Below, in pieces: positions 54,401-62,876 of a stretch of DNA of 64,000 bases (positions are counted from its first letter, which is position 1; the number at the start of each line of letters is the position of its first letter). A program made the position numbers and the translations under genes. Source of the stretch: Marinobacter nauticus (lineage in GTDB: Bacteria > Pseudomonadota > Gammaproteobacteria > Pseudomonadales > Oleiphilaceae); contig NZ_RBJB01000003.1 in NCBI RefSeq assembly GCF_003634635.1, forward strand, positions 496,001-560,000. Direction: 5' to 3'. The notes beneath the pieces are model-generated. The model saw nothing but the letters and a program-made list of their open reading frames with translations. It did no database searches and was not told the origin of the DNA.

Positions 54401-56419
54401 ATGACTTTTATCAACAACCTCTCCATGCGAGGCAAGCTGATTACTTTGGTGCTGCCTGCGCTGCTGGTCATTGTATTTTTCGCGGTCCAGAGCATCTCCC
54501 GTAATATGGATGACCTGGACAACATGCAACAGCTCAATACCTTGGTTCAGTTGGCTGAGCTTGGGGATCCGCTGGTTGAGGAATTGCAGAAAGAACGGGG
54601 CCGTTCGGCCGTGTTTATTTCCAGCGCCCCGGATTCTGACGGCGAACGCGAGGCAACCCGCAACCTTCAATCCCAGAGACAAAATACTGACAGGAACCTG
54701 AGCGCCTACCAGAACGGAATCAAGGCACTGGCTGAGGAAGCCCGTTTTGACAGCAGCATTCAGGCAAGCGTCGACAAATTCCAGCGGGACATTGGCAATC
54801 TAATCAGTCTGCGCAGGGATATTGATAACCGGGTGTTGGCTGGTGCCGAATCCGGCGCCCGCTACACCAGCCTGATCATGGAAATCCTTAACCGTATTCC
54901 GTTGCTGGTGCGCCGGGCATCTGAGCCCGAGCTGGCCCTGCAGATCAATGCCTACCTTGCCCTTGCCGAAGCTGCCGAAATGGCAGGCCGTGAGCGGGCT
55001 GCAGGGGCGTCACTGGTGCGCAGCGGCAACTTCGACCTGCCTGCAGTTGGGCAAATAGCAGCCCTGTCAGGGCGTCAGCAAGCGTATTTCCAGACCGCAA
55101 TCACCATGCTGAGTGCAAATTCGGATATCCGTGGTCGGATTGAGTCATTTCCCGAAACCGCCGAGCACCGAAAAATGCTGGATCAGCGAGATATGCTTCT
55201 GAGCAGCCCTTCCGGTATGTACGGCCTGGAAGCCAGTGACTGGTTTTCAGCCTCTACCAACCGCATACAGGCCATTAACGGCATCCGCACTGATATGCTG
55301 TCACAGGTTGAAGCACTGGGCACCGCTGGCGTGAATGCCGCCAGAAGCAATCTGATCTGGGCATCGGCCATTGCTGCGACGTCAATCGTTCTGGTGGTTC
55401 TGTTAATGACCGTGATTATTCGCGCCATTCATCAGCAGGTGAATCAGCTGTTGGAAGGTGTTCGAAACGCCATGGACAACAAGGACCTGTCGCAGGCGAT
55501 TCCGGTCTCCAGCAAAGACGAGACTGGCACCATAGCCGAGGCAATCAATGAACTGTTTGGCCGTTTTAGCGAGGCCTTGCTGCAAATCGACAAAGCGAGC
55601 GTACAGCTGGCCACAGCCACCGAGGAAACCAGCTCAACCGCGGGCCAGAATTCCTCACAGATCAAGAACCAGCAACAACAGATTGAGCAGGTGGCCGCTG
55701 CCACCGAAGAAATGTCGGCAACCTCAGAGGAGATTTCTCACAACACCCAGCAGGTGGCGGACGCCTCCAGTCGGGCTATGGAGAAAAGCCAGACCGGCGA
55801 GAAGGTGCTGCACACCAGTGTCTCCCAGATCCGGGAACTGGCGAAGTCAGTACAAGACGTCAACCAGGTTATCGAAGAACTGGAACAACGCAGCACGACC
55901 ATCAGCGATGTGGTTGATGTTATCCGGAAAGTGGCCGACCAGACCAATCTGCTGGCGTTGAATGCAGCGATCGAAGCCGCCCGGGCGGGCGAGCACGGAC
56001 GAGGCTTTGCGGTAGTGGCGGATGAGGTTCGCACACTGGCGCAGCAAACCCATGAATCCACCACTCAGATCGAAGATATCATCAACGGCTTCAAGACCAT
56101 CACCGATAACGCCAGCCGTTCAATTGTCACCAGCCACAAACTGGCCGACCAGACCAGCGCGCAAGCCTCGGAGATGGAACAGACCTTTGCTGACATTCTG
56201 ATGGACGTGAACAGCATTTCCGATATGGCGACCCAGATTGCCACTGCGTCGGAACAGCAGGTTGCCGTCACGCGCGAACTGGCGGGTAATATGGAATCTG
56301 TAAGCGAAGCTGCCCTCCTGACCCTGACCGGCTCCCAGGAAATCACCGAGGTCACCCAGGAACAGGCGCGGCTGGCCCGCCAGTTACAGGACCTGGCCAA
56401 TGAGTTCAAAGTGGCCTGA
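54401..56419 (+). CDS. Methyl-accepting chemotaxis protein with NIT (nitrate/nitrite-sensing) domain
   Basis: The 672-residue receptor has a first membrane helix (about 12-30), a long helical periplasmic NIT domain with [16 protein letters not shown], a second helix (about 320-345), a HAMP domain and a cytoplasmic signalling domain with the hairpin tip [37 protein letters not shown] domains bind nitrate or nitrite, so it probably steers cells toward these acceptors. It is transcribed alone and closed by a strong terminator. Confidence 0.9.
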   Translation: MTFINNLSMRGKLITLVLPALLVIVFFAVQSISRNMDDLDNMQQLNTLVQLAELGDPLVEELQKERGRSAVFISSAPDSDGEREATRNLQSQRQNTDRNLSAYQNGIKALAEEARFDSSIQASVDKFQRDIGNLISLRRDIDNRVLAGAESGARYTSLIMEILNRIPLLVRRASEPELALQINAYLALAEAAEMAGRERAAGASLVRSGNFDLPAVGQIAALSGRQQAYFQTAITMLSANSDIRGRIESFPETAEHRKMLDQRDMLLSSPSGMYGLEASDWFSASTNRIQAINGIRTDMLSQVEALGTAGVNAARSNLIWASAIAATSIVLVVLLMTVIIRAIHQQVNQLLEGVRNAMDNKDLSQAIPVSSKDETGTIAEAINELFGRFSEALLQIDKASVQLATATEETSSTAGQNSSQIKNQQQQIEQVAAATEEMSATSEEISHNTQQVADASSRAMEKSQTGEKVLHTSVSQIRELAKSVQDVNQVIEELEQRSTTISDVVDVIRKVADQTNLLALNAAIEAARAGEHGRGFAVVADEVRTLAQQTHESTTQIEDIINGFKTITDNASRSIVTSHKLADQTSAQASEMEQTFADILMDVNSISDMATQIATASEQQVAVTRELAGNMESVSEAALLTLTGSQEITEVTQEQARLARQLQDLANEFKVA

Positions 56420-56439
56420 TCAGAAAACCCTCACACGAC

Positions 56440-56477
56440 AACGCAAGAGGGCTGCCATGTGGCAGCCCTCTTGCGTT
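56440..56477. terminator. Long bidirectional terminator between the chemoreceptor gene and hemN
   Basis: A perfect 17 bp stem begins AACGCAAGAGGGCTGCC, with loop ATGT. It sits between two convergent genes. Short T and A runs flank it, so it can serve both. Confidence 0.85.
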
Positions 56478-56496
56478 TGTGCTCATTGTTCTCCAG

Positions 56497-57906
56497 TCAG
56501 ATAATTCTGGAGAACCGCTGGCTTGCCCCTTCCTTGCGATACAGATCGAAGATCTGGCAAATGGCCCGGATCAGTAGGCGACCGGCAGGCTGAACCTGCA
56601 GCAAAGAATCGCAATCCGCAATCAGCTCGTCCTGGATCATCGGCTTCAGGCGGTTCATTTCATCCGCGAAATAGCGGTCAAAATCTTCATTCCACTGTTC
56701 GGCAAACTGCTTGCGGTCCAGTCGGAACTGGCAGATCAGCTGCCCGATCACCCAGCGGCGGATACGGTCGTCGCGGGTCAGGCCCACGCCACGAATAATC
56801 GCCAGTTGGCCAGCATCGATGGACGCCTCCCAGGACGGCAGGTCGTGGTTGTTCTGGAAGTAGGCATCGTCGGTCTGGCCGATGGCGGAGACACCCAGGG
56901 ACACCAGGTCACAATCCGAGTGAGTAGTGTACCCCTGGAAGTTCCGATGCAGGCGGCCTTCGCGCTGGGCCACCGCCAGGCTGTCGTCCGGCTTGGCGAA
57001 GTGGTCCATGCCGATGTATTCGTAGCCAGCTTCCAGCAAACGATTGATGGTGTTGTGCAGGATGGTCAGTTTCTGCTGCGGACTGGGCAGAGTATCGGCC
57101 TGAATCCGTGTTTGCGGATAGAAACGGTCCGGCAGATGCGCGTAACTGAACACCGAAAGCCGGTCCGGCGACATCTCGATCACCGATTCCAGGGTTTCGG
57201 CAAAGCTTTCCGGAGTCTGGTACGGCAGGCCGTAGATCAGATCCAGGTTGATGGAGCGGAAGCCGATGTGGCGCGCTTCGTTCAATACCGACTCAGTCAT
57301 GTCCCGGGGCTGGATACGGTTCACCGCTTTCTGCACTTCCGGATTCACATCCTGCACGCCCAGGCTGATACGGTTGAAGCCCAGCTCCCAGAGGGTGGAC
57401 AGGGTATCTTCGTCCACTTCCCGGGGATCGATTTCGACACTGTAGTCCCGGTCGTCGCCGGACTGCAGGTTAAACAGCTCACCGTAACCGGCCATCAGGT
57501 GCTGCATCACATCCCTGGGCAGGAAGGTAGGTGTACCACCACCCCAGTGCAGCTGCTTGACCGGGCGGTCGGCACCGAACAGTTTCGACTGGATGGCCGC
57601 TTCTTTCAGTACCCGCTCCACATAGGGCATGGCCTTGTCGCGCTTCTTGGTGATCACCTTGTTGCAGGCACAGTAGTAGCAAAGGTGCGCACAGAACGGC
57701 AGGTGGGTATACAGCGAGATGGGCCCGCCAGCGGCCTTGCTGCGGCCAGCCGCCTTGACCATGTCTTCAATGGAATAATTCGGGGTGAACTCCACCGCTG
57801 TTGGATAGGATGTGTAGCGAGGTCCGCTCAGATCATAGCGGCGGATGAGCGCCTCATCCCAGATGAAAGCGGGCAGATTGTTTGCTGCAGCGGTATCAGA
57901 AGCCAT
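56497..57906 (-). CDS. hemN: Oxygen-independent coproporphyrinogen III oxidase HemN
   Basis: The 469-residue radical SAM enzyme has HLPFCAHLCYYCACNK (CxxxCxxC plus the second cysteine typical of HemN) at about residue 65 and LHWGGGTPTFLP. It decarboxylates coproporphyrinogen III to protoporphyrinogen IX without O2, supplying heme for Nar and Nor during anaerobic growth. An excellent FNR-type box with a class II -10 precedes it. Confidence 0.96.
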   Translation of the reverse strand: MASDTAAANNLPAFIWDEALIRRYDLSGPRYTSYPTAVEFTPNYSIEDMVKAAGRSKAAGGPISLYTHLPFCAHLCYYCACNKVITKKRDKAMPYVERVLKEAAIQSKLFGADRPVKQLHWGGGTPTFLPRDVMQHLMAGYGELFNLQSGDDRDYSVEIDPREVDEDTLSTLWELGFNRISLGVQDVNPEVQKAVNRIQPRDMTESVLNEARHIGFRSINLDLIYGLPYQTPESFAETLESVIEMSPDRLSVFSYAHLPDRFYPQTRIQADTLPSPQQKLTILHNTINRLLEAGYEYIGMDHFAKPDDSLAVAQREGRLHRNFQGYTTHSDCDLVSLGVSAIGQTDDAYFQNNHDLPSWEASIDAGQLAIIRGVGLTRDDRIRRWVIGQLICQFRLDRKQFAEQWNEDFDRYFADEMNRLKPMIQDELIADCDSLLQVQPAGRLLIRAICQIFDLYRKEGASQRFSRII

Positions 57907-57952
57907 AGTAAAACTCTAACGTCGAATAGGATCGGCATGCCGGAAAGCGCGC

Positions 57953-57994
57953 ATTATGCCTGACCGGCGGCTGGCACGATTTGATGCGAATCAG
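57953..57994 (-). promoter_or_regulatory. hemN promoter with FNR/DNR-type box (57981-57994)
   Basis: TTGAT-GCGA-ATCAG (plus-strand reading) matches consensus at nine of ten fixed positions. On the minus strand CATAAT (57953-57958) is centred 32 bp away, class II spacing. The transcript would start near 57946, 40 bp before hemN. Confidence 0.8.
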
Positions 57995-58083
57995 CTGAGT
58001 GTACCAGCATACCCAATGAACCACCCTTGCGCCCATGGCGTATTCTGCCTACCTCTAAAGGATAAACTCAGCCGGAGCCCGTC

Positions 58084-59616
58084 ATGGCCAATCTCATCCT
58101 GATCCTGGGTGATCAGCTCAGCCACCGTCTCTCTGCCCTTGAGGGCGCAGACAAGGACAACGACCTGGTCGTGATGGCCGAGGTCCACAGTGAAGCCAGC
58201 TACACCAACCATCACAGGAAGAAGCTGGTGTTCATTTTCAGTGCCATGCGGCACTTTGCCGATGCACTGGAGGAGGATGGCTGGCGGGTTCACTATCAGC
58301 GCTATCACCCGGACAATCCGGCACAGTCTATTGAACAGGTAATAGCGGAGCTGGCACGGGAATACCAACCGGAGCGAGTCATTACGACAGAATGTGGTGA
58401 GTGGCGTTTACACGAACAGATCAGCCGCTGGCACAAAACACTGGGCGTCCCCGTGGAAATCCGGCCAGATACCCGCTTCGTCTGCAATACTGACGAGTTC
58501 GCCCGCTGGGCCGAGGGCCGAAAGCAGCTGCGCATGGAATTCTTCTATCGGGAAATGCGCAAAAAAACCGGTTTGCTGATGACCTCCGAAGGTCAGCCCG
58601 AAGGTGGCCAATGGAACTTCGACACCGACAACCGAAAGAAATGGGCCGGCAAGCCTCCCGCCCCGGCCCCGTTCCGCGAGGAACCGGATGCCATTACCAC
58701 CGAAGTGATCGAGCTGGTAAACGAATACTTCTCAGAACATTTCGGTACCACGGAAGGTTTCCACTACGCCGTTACCGCCGAACAGGCGCTGGAAGCGCTT
58801 GCCCACTTTATCGACTTCGCCCTGCCCTGCTTCGGCGACTACCAGGATACCATGTCAGACAACGAAGACTGGCTGTTTCATTCCATCCTGTCCCCCTATC
58901 TCAACACCGGCCTGCTGGATCCCATGGAGGTGTGTGAAGAAGCGGTACGGGCCTGGCACGCCGGCCGGGCGCCGCTGAATGCCGTGGAAGGCTTTGTCCG
59001 CCAGATCATCGGCTGGCGGGAATTCGTGCGCGGCATCTACTGGCTGCTGATGCCCGGTTACGCCCGGGAAAACCGTTTGGGCAACAGCCGTGAGCTGCCC
59101 TGGTTCTACTGGACCGGCGATACAAAGATGCGCTGCATGCACAAGGCCATCGACGCCACGGCCCGCAACGCCTATGCCCACCACATCCAGCGACTGATGA
59201 TCACCGGTAACTTTGCCCTCCTGGCCGGGGTGAAACCGGAAGCCATCTGTGACTGGTACCTGGCGGTGTATATCGACGCCTTCGACTGGGTGGAGCTGCC
59301 CAACACCCTGGGCATGGTAATGCACGCCGATGGTGGCTACCTGGGCTCCAAGCCTTACGCCGCCAGCGGCAAATACATCCAGCGCATGTCTGACCACTGC
59401 CAGAACTGCCACTACCGGGTGCAGGACGCTACCGGAGACCGCGCCTGCCCGTTCAACAGCCTGTACTGGCACTTCATTGACCGGCACCGCGAGGATTTTG
59501 CCAACAATCCACGAATGACCATGATGTACCGGAACTGGGACAAGCAGAAGCCAGAGCGGCGGGAAGCCTTGCGGGCAAGGGCAGACTGGGTTCTGGCCAA
59601 TATCGAAACACTGTGA
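58084..59616 (+). CDS. Iron-sulfur bacterial cryptochrome/photolyase (FeS-BCP, PhrB-like)
   Basis: The 510-residue protein starts MANLILILGDQLS and has the FeS-BCP cysteines: one in KMRCMHKAID and three in DHCQNCHYRV...RACPF near the C-terminus, ligands of a 4Fe-4S cluster. It also has a photolyase-type FAD domain (GNFALLAG, CDWYLAVYIDAFDWVELPN). Members repair (6-4) photoproducts or act as blue-light receptors. It stands between hemN and a solute-binding protein gene. Confidence 0.92.
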   Translation: MANLILILGDQLSHRLSALEGADKDNDLVVMAEVHSEASYTNHHRKKLVFIFSAMRHFADALEEDGWRVHYQRYHPDNPAQSIEQVIAELAREYQPERVITTECGEWRLHEQISRWHKTLGVPVEIRPDTRFVCNTDEFARWAEGRKQLRMEFFYREMRKKTGLLMTSEGQPEGGQWNFDTDNRKKWAGKPPAPAPFREEPDAITTEVIELVNEYFSEHFGTTEGFHYAVTAEQALEALAHFIDFALPCFGDYQDTMSDNEDWLFHSILSPYLNTGLLDPMEVCEEAVRAWHAGRAPLNAVEGFVRQIIGWREFVRGIYWLLMPGYARENRLGNSRELPWFYWTGDTKMRCMHKAIDATARNAYAHHIQRLMITGNFALLAGVKPEAICDWYLAVYIDAFDWVELPNTLGMVMHADGGYLGSKPYAASGKYIQRMSDHCQNCHYRVQDATGDRACPFNSLYWHFIDRHREDFANNPRMTMMYRNWDKQKPERREALRARADWVLANIETL

Positions 59617-59705
59617 TCCGACTACGCCAAATGAGGTACGGAAAAGCGGGATTATGACTGCTATGCTCATACCATTGTCAGCAATCTGGACGCTTGAGTG
59701 CGCAC

Positions 59706-60962
59706 ATGGATGCCCGCAGCCTGATTATCGGATTGAGCCTTGTTATGGCCTCATTGAGCGTGAGGGCAGACCACCATGGCTTCAGCCTGCATACCTTTCT
59801 GGCACCGCCTTACCAGTATGAGGAACCCCAGATTCCGGTGGTTACCGGTGAAACCACGGAAACCATCCGCTGCGCCCTGAACAAGTCCGGATTTCAGGCC
59901 AGGATCAGTCTGATGCCGCAAAGCCGGGCCCGTTACTCACTGGAACGCAACCTGGTGGACGGCTACTATGCCGTCGGGGCATCCGAGGAACTGGACCAAT
60001 CCGCCGTTCGCTCGCACCCGGTCGCCCTGGAGAAATGGCACTGGTTCTTTACCGCCGAAGCCAAACCGGACCCCGGCACTGCAAGAATTGGCGTGGTCGG
60101 TGGCAGCAATGAAGCCATCTGGCTGGAAGACAATGATCTGAAACCGTTTATCACGGTTACAGGGGCTGAGCAGCTTCCAGCGCTTCTGGTACGAAAGCGG
60201 ATTGATCTCGCTCTGATGGATCAGCGTGCCATGAACTACCTGCAGGACCAGAAATCCGGGGTAGATTGGTCACTGAATTCTGATTTTGTTCGGTATGCGC
60301 CTTTGCACCTGTATGTGAGCTCTCGCTTTTCTGCGAACCACCCTCGCTTCCTGTCCGGATTTAACGCACACCTTGCCGGCTGTGCAATGCCCAGTATGCA
60401 ATTGTCCGAACAGGAAGCGTCCGAGGTTCAGAGGCTGGCGCAAGCACTGATGGCTGATCTCTCCGGCAACATCAATCTGACCAATGCCATCTACCAGGGG
60501 CCAACCTACGACAACCTGACCGATATCCTGACCAAGGACACGCTCTGGCAAGCGCTGGCACCCCACCATCCGACACCGCTGGCTGGCGAAATACTTGAGC
60601 TGCCGGCTTCCCGGGCAATGACAGCCTGGCAGGCCAGCCACTCGCCACTCGTTACCGAGGTACTGCTGACCGACAAAGCCGGGGCGCTGGTCGCCATGAG
60701 CCGCCTGTCCTCAGACTACTGGCAGGGCGACGAGCCCAAGGTTCAGGAAATCGCCCTTGAAACCGACCGAGGCGTTGAGAGAAAGCGCGACATGTGGATT
60801 TCGCCGATTCGCTACGATGCCTCCACCGCCCGTTTCCAGGTGATGGTCAGCTTTCCGGTGCCGCTGAATAAACTCAACAACGGACTCGAGGGCGTGCTGG
60901 TACTCGGGCTCGACATCGAACACGCTCTTCACAATCCCCCCGCCCCCGGCTCGGTAGAATAA
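59706..60962 (+). CDS. Periplasmic solute-binding domain fused to a PDC/Cache-like sensor domain
   Basis: The 418-residue protein has a signal peptide (cleavage near VRA|D), a family-3-type solute-binding domain (about residues 25-240; VDGYYAVGASEELDQSAV, DLALMDQRAM) and a C-terminal domain resembling PDC/Cache sensors (TEVLLTDKAGALVAMSRLSSDYWQGDEPKVQEI). No membrane anchor or signalling output is visible, so it should be free in the periplasm. The ATG at 59706 is chosen; no good ribosome site is seen. The function is unknown. Confidence 0.75.
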   Translation: MDARSLIIGLSLVMASLSVRADHHGFSLHTFLAPPYQYEEPQIPVVTGETTETIRCALNKSGFQARISLMPQSRARYSLERNLVDGYYAVGASEELDQSAVRSHPVALEKWHWFFTAEAKPDPGTARIGVVGGSNEAIWLEDNDLKPFITVTGAEQLPALLVRKRIDLALMDQRAMNYLQDQKSGVDWSLNSDFVRYAPLHLYVSSRFSANHPRFLSGFNAHLAGCAMPSMQLSEQEASEVQRLAQALMADLSGNINLTNAIYQGPTYDNLTDILTKDTLWQALAPHHPTPLAGEILELPASRAMTAWQASHSPLVTEVLLTDKAGALVAMSRLSSDYWQGDEPKVQEIALETDRGVERKRDMWISPIRYDASTARFQVMVSFPVPLNKLNNGLEGVLVLGLDIEHALHNPPAPGSVE

Positions 60963-60978
60963 CCAACATCTTCCAGAG

Positions 60979-62667
60979 TCAGGGAGGCCCGACTTCGCAG
61001 GCCAGCACCAGAGCCCAGAACTCGGAGAAATCGTTAACCACTACATCCGGTTTGTCCGGGTGTTTGTGAGTACCGGGAAAAATCCGGTTCAGCCACGGCA
61101 AATCCCACTGGGCGCCGTTGAAGAACACCGCGGTCATACCGGCCCGTTTGGCCGCAATGATGTCAGTGGTAGAGTCGCCCACGTACCACACACTGGGGTC
61201 CGGTGGGTAATCCAGCTTCTGCACTGCCAGCAGCAATTGATCCGGGTGGGGTTTGCGCAGCGGGGTATCATCACCACACACGTTAACGTCAAACAGGTGT
61301 GTCCAGCCGGTATCTTCCACCGCCGCCAGTTCGTGCTCGAAAAACTCCCGGTCGCGGTTGGTGATCACGCCCACCAGGATACCCAGCTTGCGCAGCCCTT
61401 CCAGCATTTCCCGCACCCTGGGCTCGAAGGCTTTCACGGTGCCGTAGTGATTCCGGTAGTGATGATTAAAGGCTTTGTGGGCAATCTGCTTGGCGTCCTG
61501 ATCCTCACCGAACAGCACTTCAAAAATATCGGTGCGGGAGATTTTTCGATCAGCCTTTACCTTGGGATGCAGTTTGGCGAACTCTCGCACGTATGCCACC
61601 AGGCGGGCATCTTCCGGGGTTTTGCTGTCTTCCGGCGCTACCATCCGGTCCATCAACCCCAGCTTGTGGAAATCCGGCAGCATGTCATCCACCGCGTGGT
61701 ACATGGCATCGAGCGTGTCCACCAGAGTGGCGTGCCAGTCGAACAGGATCACCGCCGGGCGAATCAGTTTCACCACCGCCGGGTGCCAGTCCGGCTCAAT
61801 GCGGGGTTCCGGCCGCTCTGGTGCCGGGAAGGGTTTCGGGCGCACCTCTGCCGGGCTGGCGACAAACGCTTCGGAATGCTCACGTTCCAGCAGGGCGAGT
61901 AAATCCATCAGATCTTCAAAGCTGTCGAGAACAGCGGTCGGGGCGTCTCGCTTGGTGAACCAGCTGCTGACCCGGTCGGGCTCCCAACAGGCACCGTTGT
62001 AGAACACTCCAGCCACACCGGCATTGTGTGCGGTAAGCATGTCCACATAACTGTCCCCGATATACCAGGCGTGTTCATCCGTTTGGATCGACATCTTTTC
62101 CAGCGCTTTGAGAATCACCTCCGGATCCGGCTTGTATTCAGTGACGTCATCAGCACACACGATGGCATCGAACAAATGCAGCCAGCGGCCCTCGTCGACA
62201 ATCTGCAGTTCCCGGTCCAGGAACTCCCGGTTGCGGTTGGTGCACACCGCCAGCTTGATACCCAGGGCTTTCAGTGCTGACAGATACTCATAAGCGCCCG
62301 GCTGAAACGGTTTCACCTGGCCGAAGTACTTCCGGTAAGCCTGATTGTAGGCTTTATGCGCGATCAGCTTGGGAGCCTTGTTCTCACCAAAGATGGCGTT
62401 GAAAATATCCGTTCGGGAGACCCGGCGCTCAGCCAGAATCCGCGGGTGCAATCGGCGGTAGATGCGAATGTAACGCACCAACCGGGCATCGTCTTCGGTG
62501 CGGCACTGGTCTTCAGGCAGCAACTGCTCCACGAGGCCCAGCTCTTCCAGTTGCGGTAACATCTCCTCCATGGCGCTGAACATGGCATCATGGGTGTCCA
62601 CCAGGGTACCGTGCCAGTCGAAGATCAGGACCGAGGGTGGCAGGATGTTGTCGTCGAATCGGGACAT
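60979..62667 (-). CDS. Tandem HAD-superfamily protein with DxH in place of the DxD motif
   Basis: The 562-residue protein is two HAD domains in a row (about residues 12-250 and 305-560) of similar sequence. In both, the motif I DxDGT is changed: FDWHGTLVDT (Asp 17, His 19) and FDWHATLVDT (Asp 310, His 312). The other motifs are kept: TNR (II), K in YKPDP/RKPHP (III) and GDSYVD/GDSTTD (IV). The nucleophile is present but the usual general acid/base is replaced by His, so chemistry may differ from simple phosphatase. It is transcribed alone. Confidence 0.85.
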   Translation of the reverse strand: MSRFDDNILPPSVLIFDWHGTLVDTHDAMFSAMEEMLPQLEELGLVEQLLPEDQCRTEDDARLVRYIRIYRRLHPRILAERRVSRTDIFNAIFGENKAPKLIAHKAYNQAYRKYFGQVKPFQPGAYEYLSALKALGIKLAVCTNRNREFLDRELQIVDEGRWLHLFDAIVCADDVTEYKPDPEVILKALEKMSIQTDEHAWYIGDSYVDMLTAHNAGVAGVFYNGACWEPDRVSSWFTKRDAPTAVLDSFEDLMDLLALLEREHSEAFVASPAEVRPKPFPAPERPEPRIEPDWHPAVVKLIRPAVILFDWHATLVDTLDAMYHAVDDMLPDFHKLGLMDRMVAPEDSKTPEDARLVAYVREFAKLHPKVKADRKISRTDIFEVLFGEDQDAKQIAHKAFNHHYRNHYGTVKAFEPRVREMLEGLRKLGILVGVITNRDREFFEHELAAVEDTGWTHLFDVNVCGDDTPLRKPHPDQLLLAVQKLDYPPDPSVWYVGDSTTDIIAAKRAGMTAVFFNGAQWDLPWLNRIFPGTHKHPDKPDVVVNDFSEFWALVLACEVGPP

Positions 62668-62735
62668 GGCAAAACCTCTGGAAGCTCAGTCACGTATATC
62701 CACACACCTCTTTCAGTTAAACCCATAAACCGCCC

Positions 62736-62876
62736 ATGCACAAAAAACCGCACTTACCTGAGAAAATCTGCCCGGCCTGCAACCGCCCTTTCACCTGGCG
62801 CAAGAAGTGGGCAAAGGACTGGGACCAGGTGAAATACTGCAGTGAGCGTTGCCGGCGCAACCGGGGGCCGCACTGA
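62736..62876 (+). CDS. DUF2256 family small zinc-finger-like protein
   Basis: The 46-residue protein reads [18 protein letters not shown] then [12 protein letters not shown]. The four cysteines probably bind zinc. This is the DUF2256 pattern. Genes of this type often lie beside photolyase/cryptochrome genes, as here, where its stop overlaps the next start (TGATG). Confidence 0.85.
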   Translation: MHKKPHLPEKICPACNRPFTWRKKWAKDWDQVKYCSERCRRNRGPH

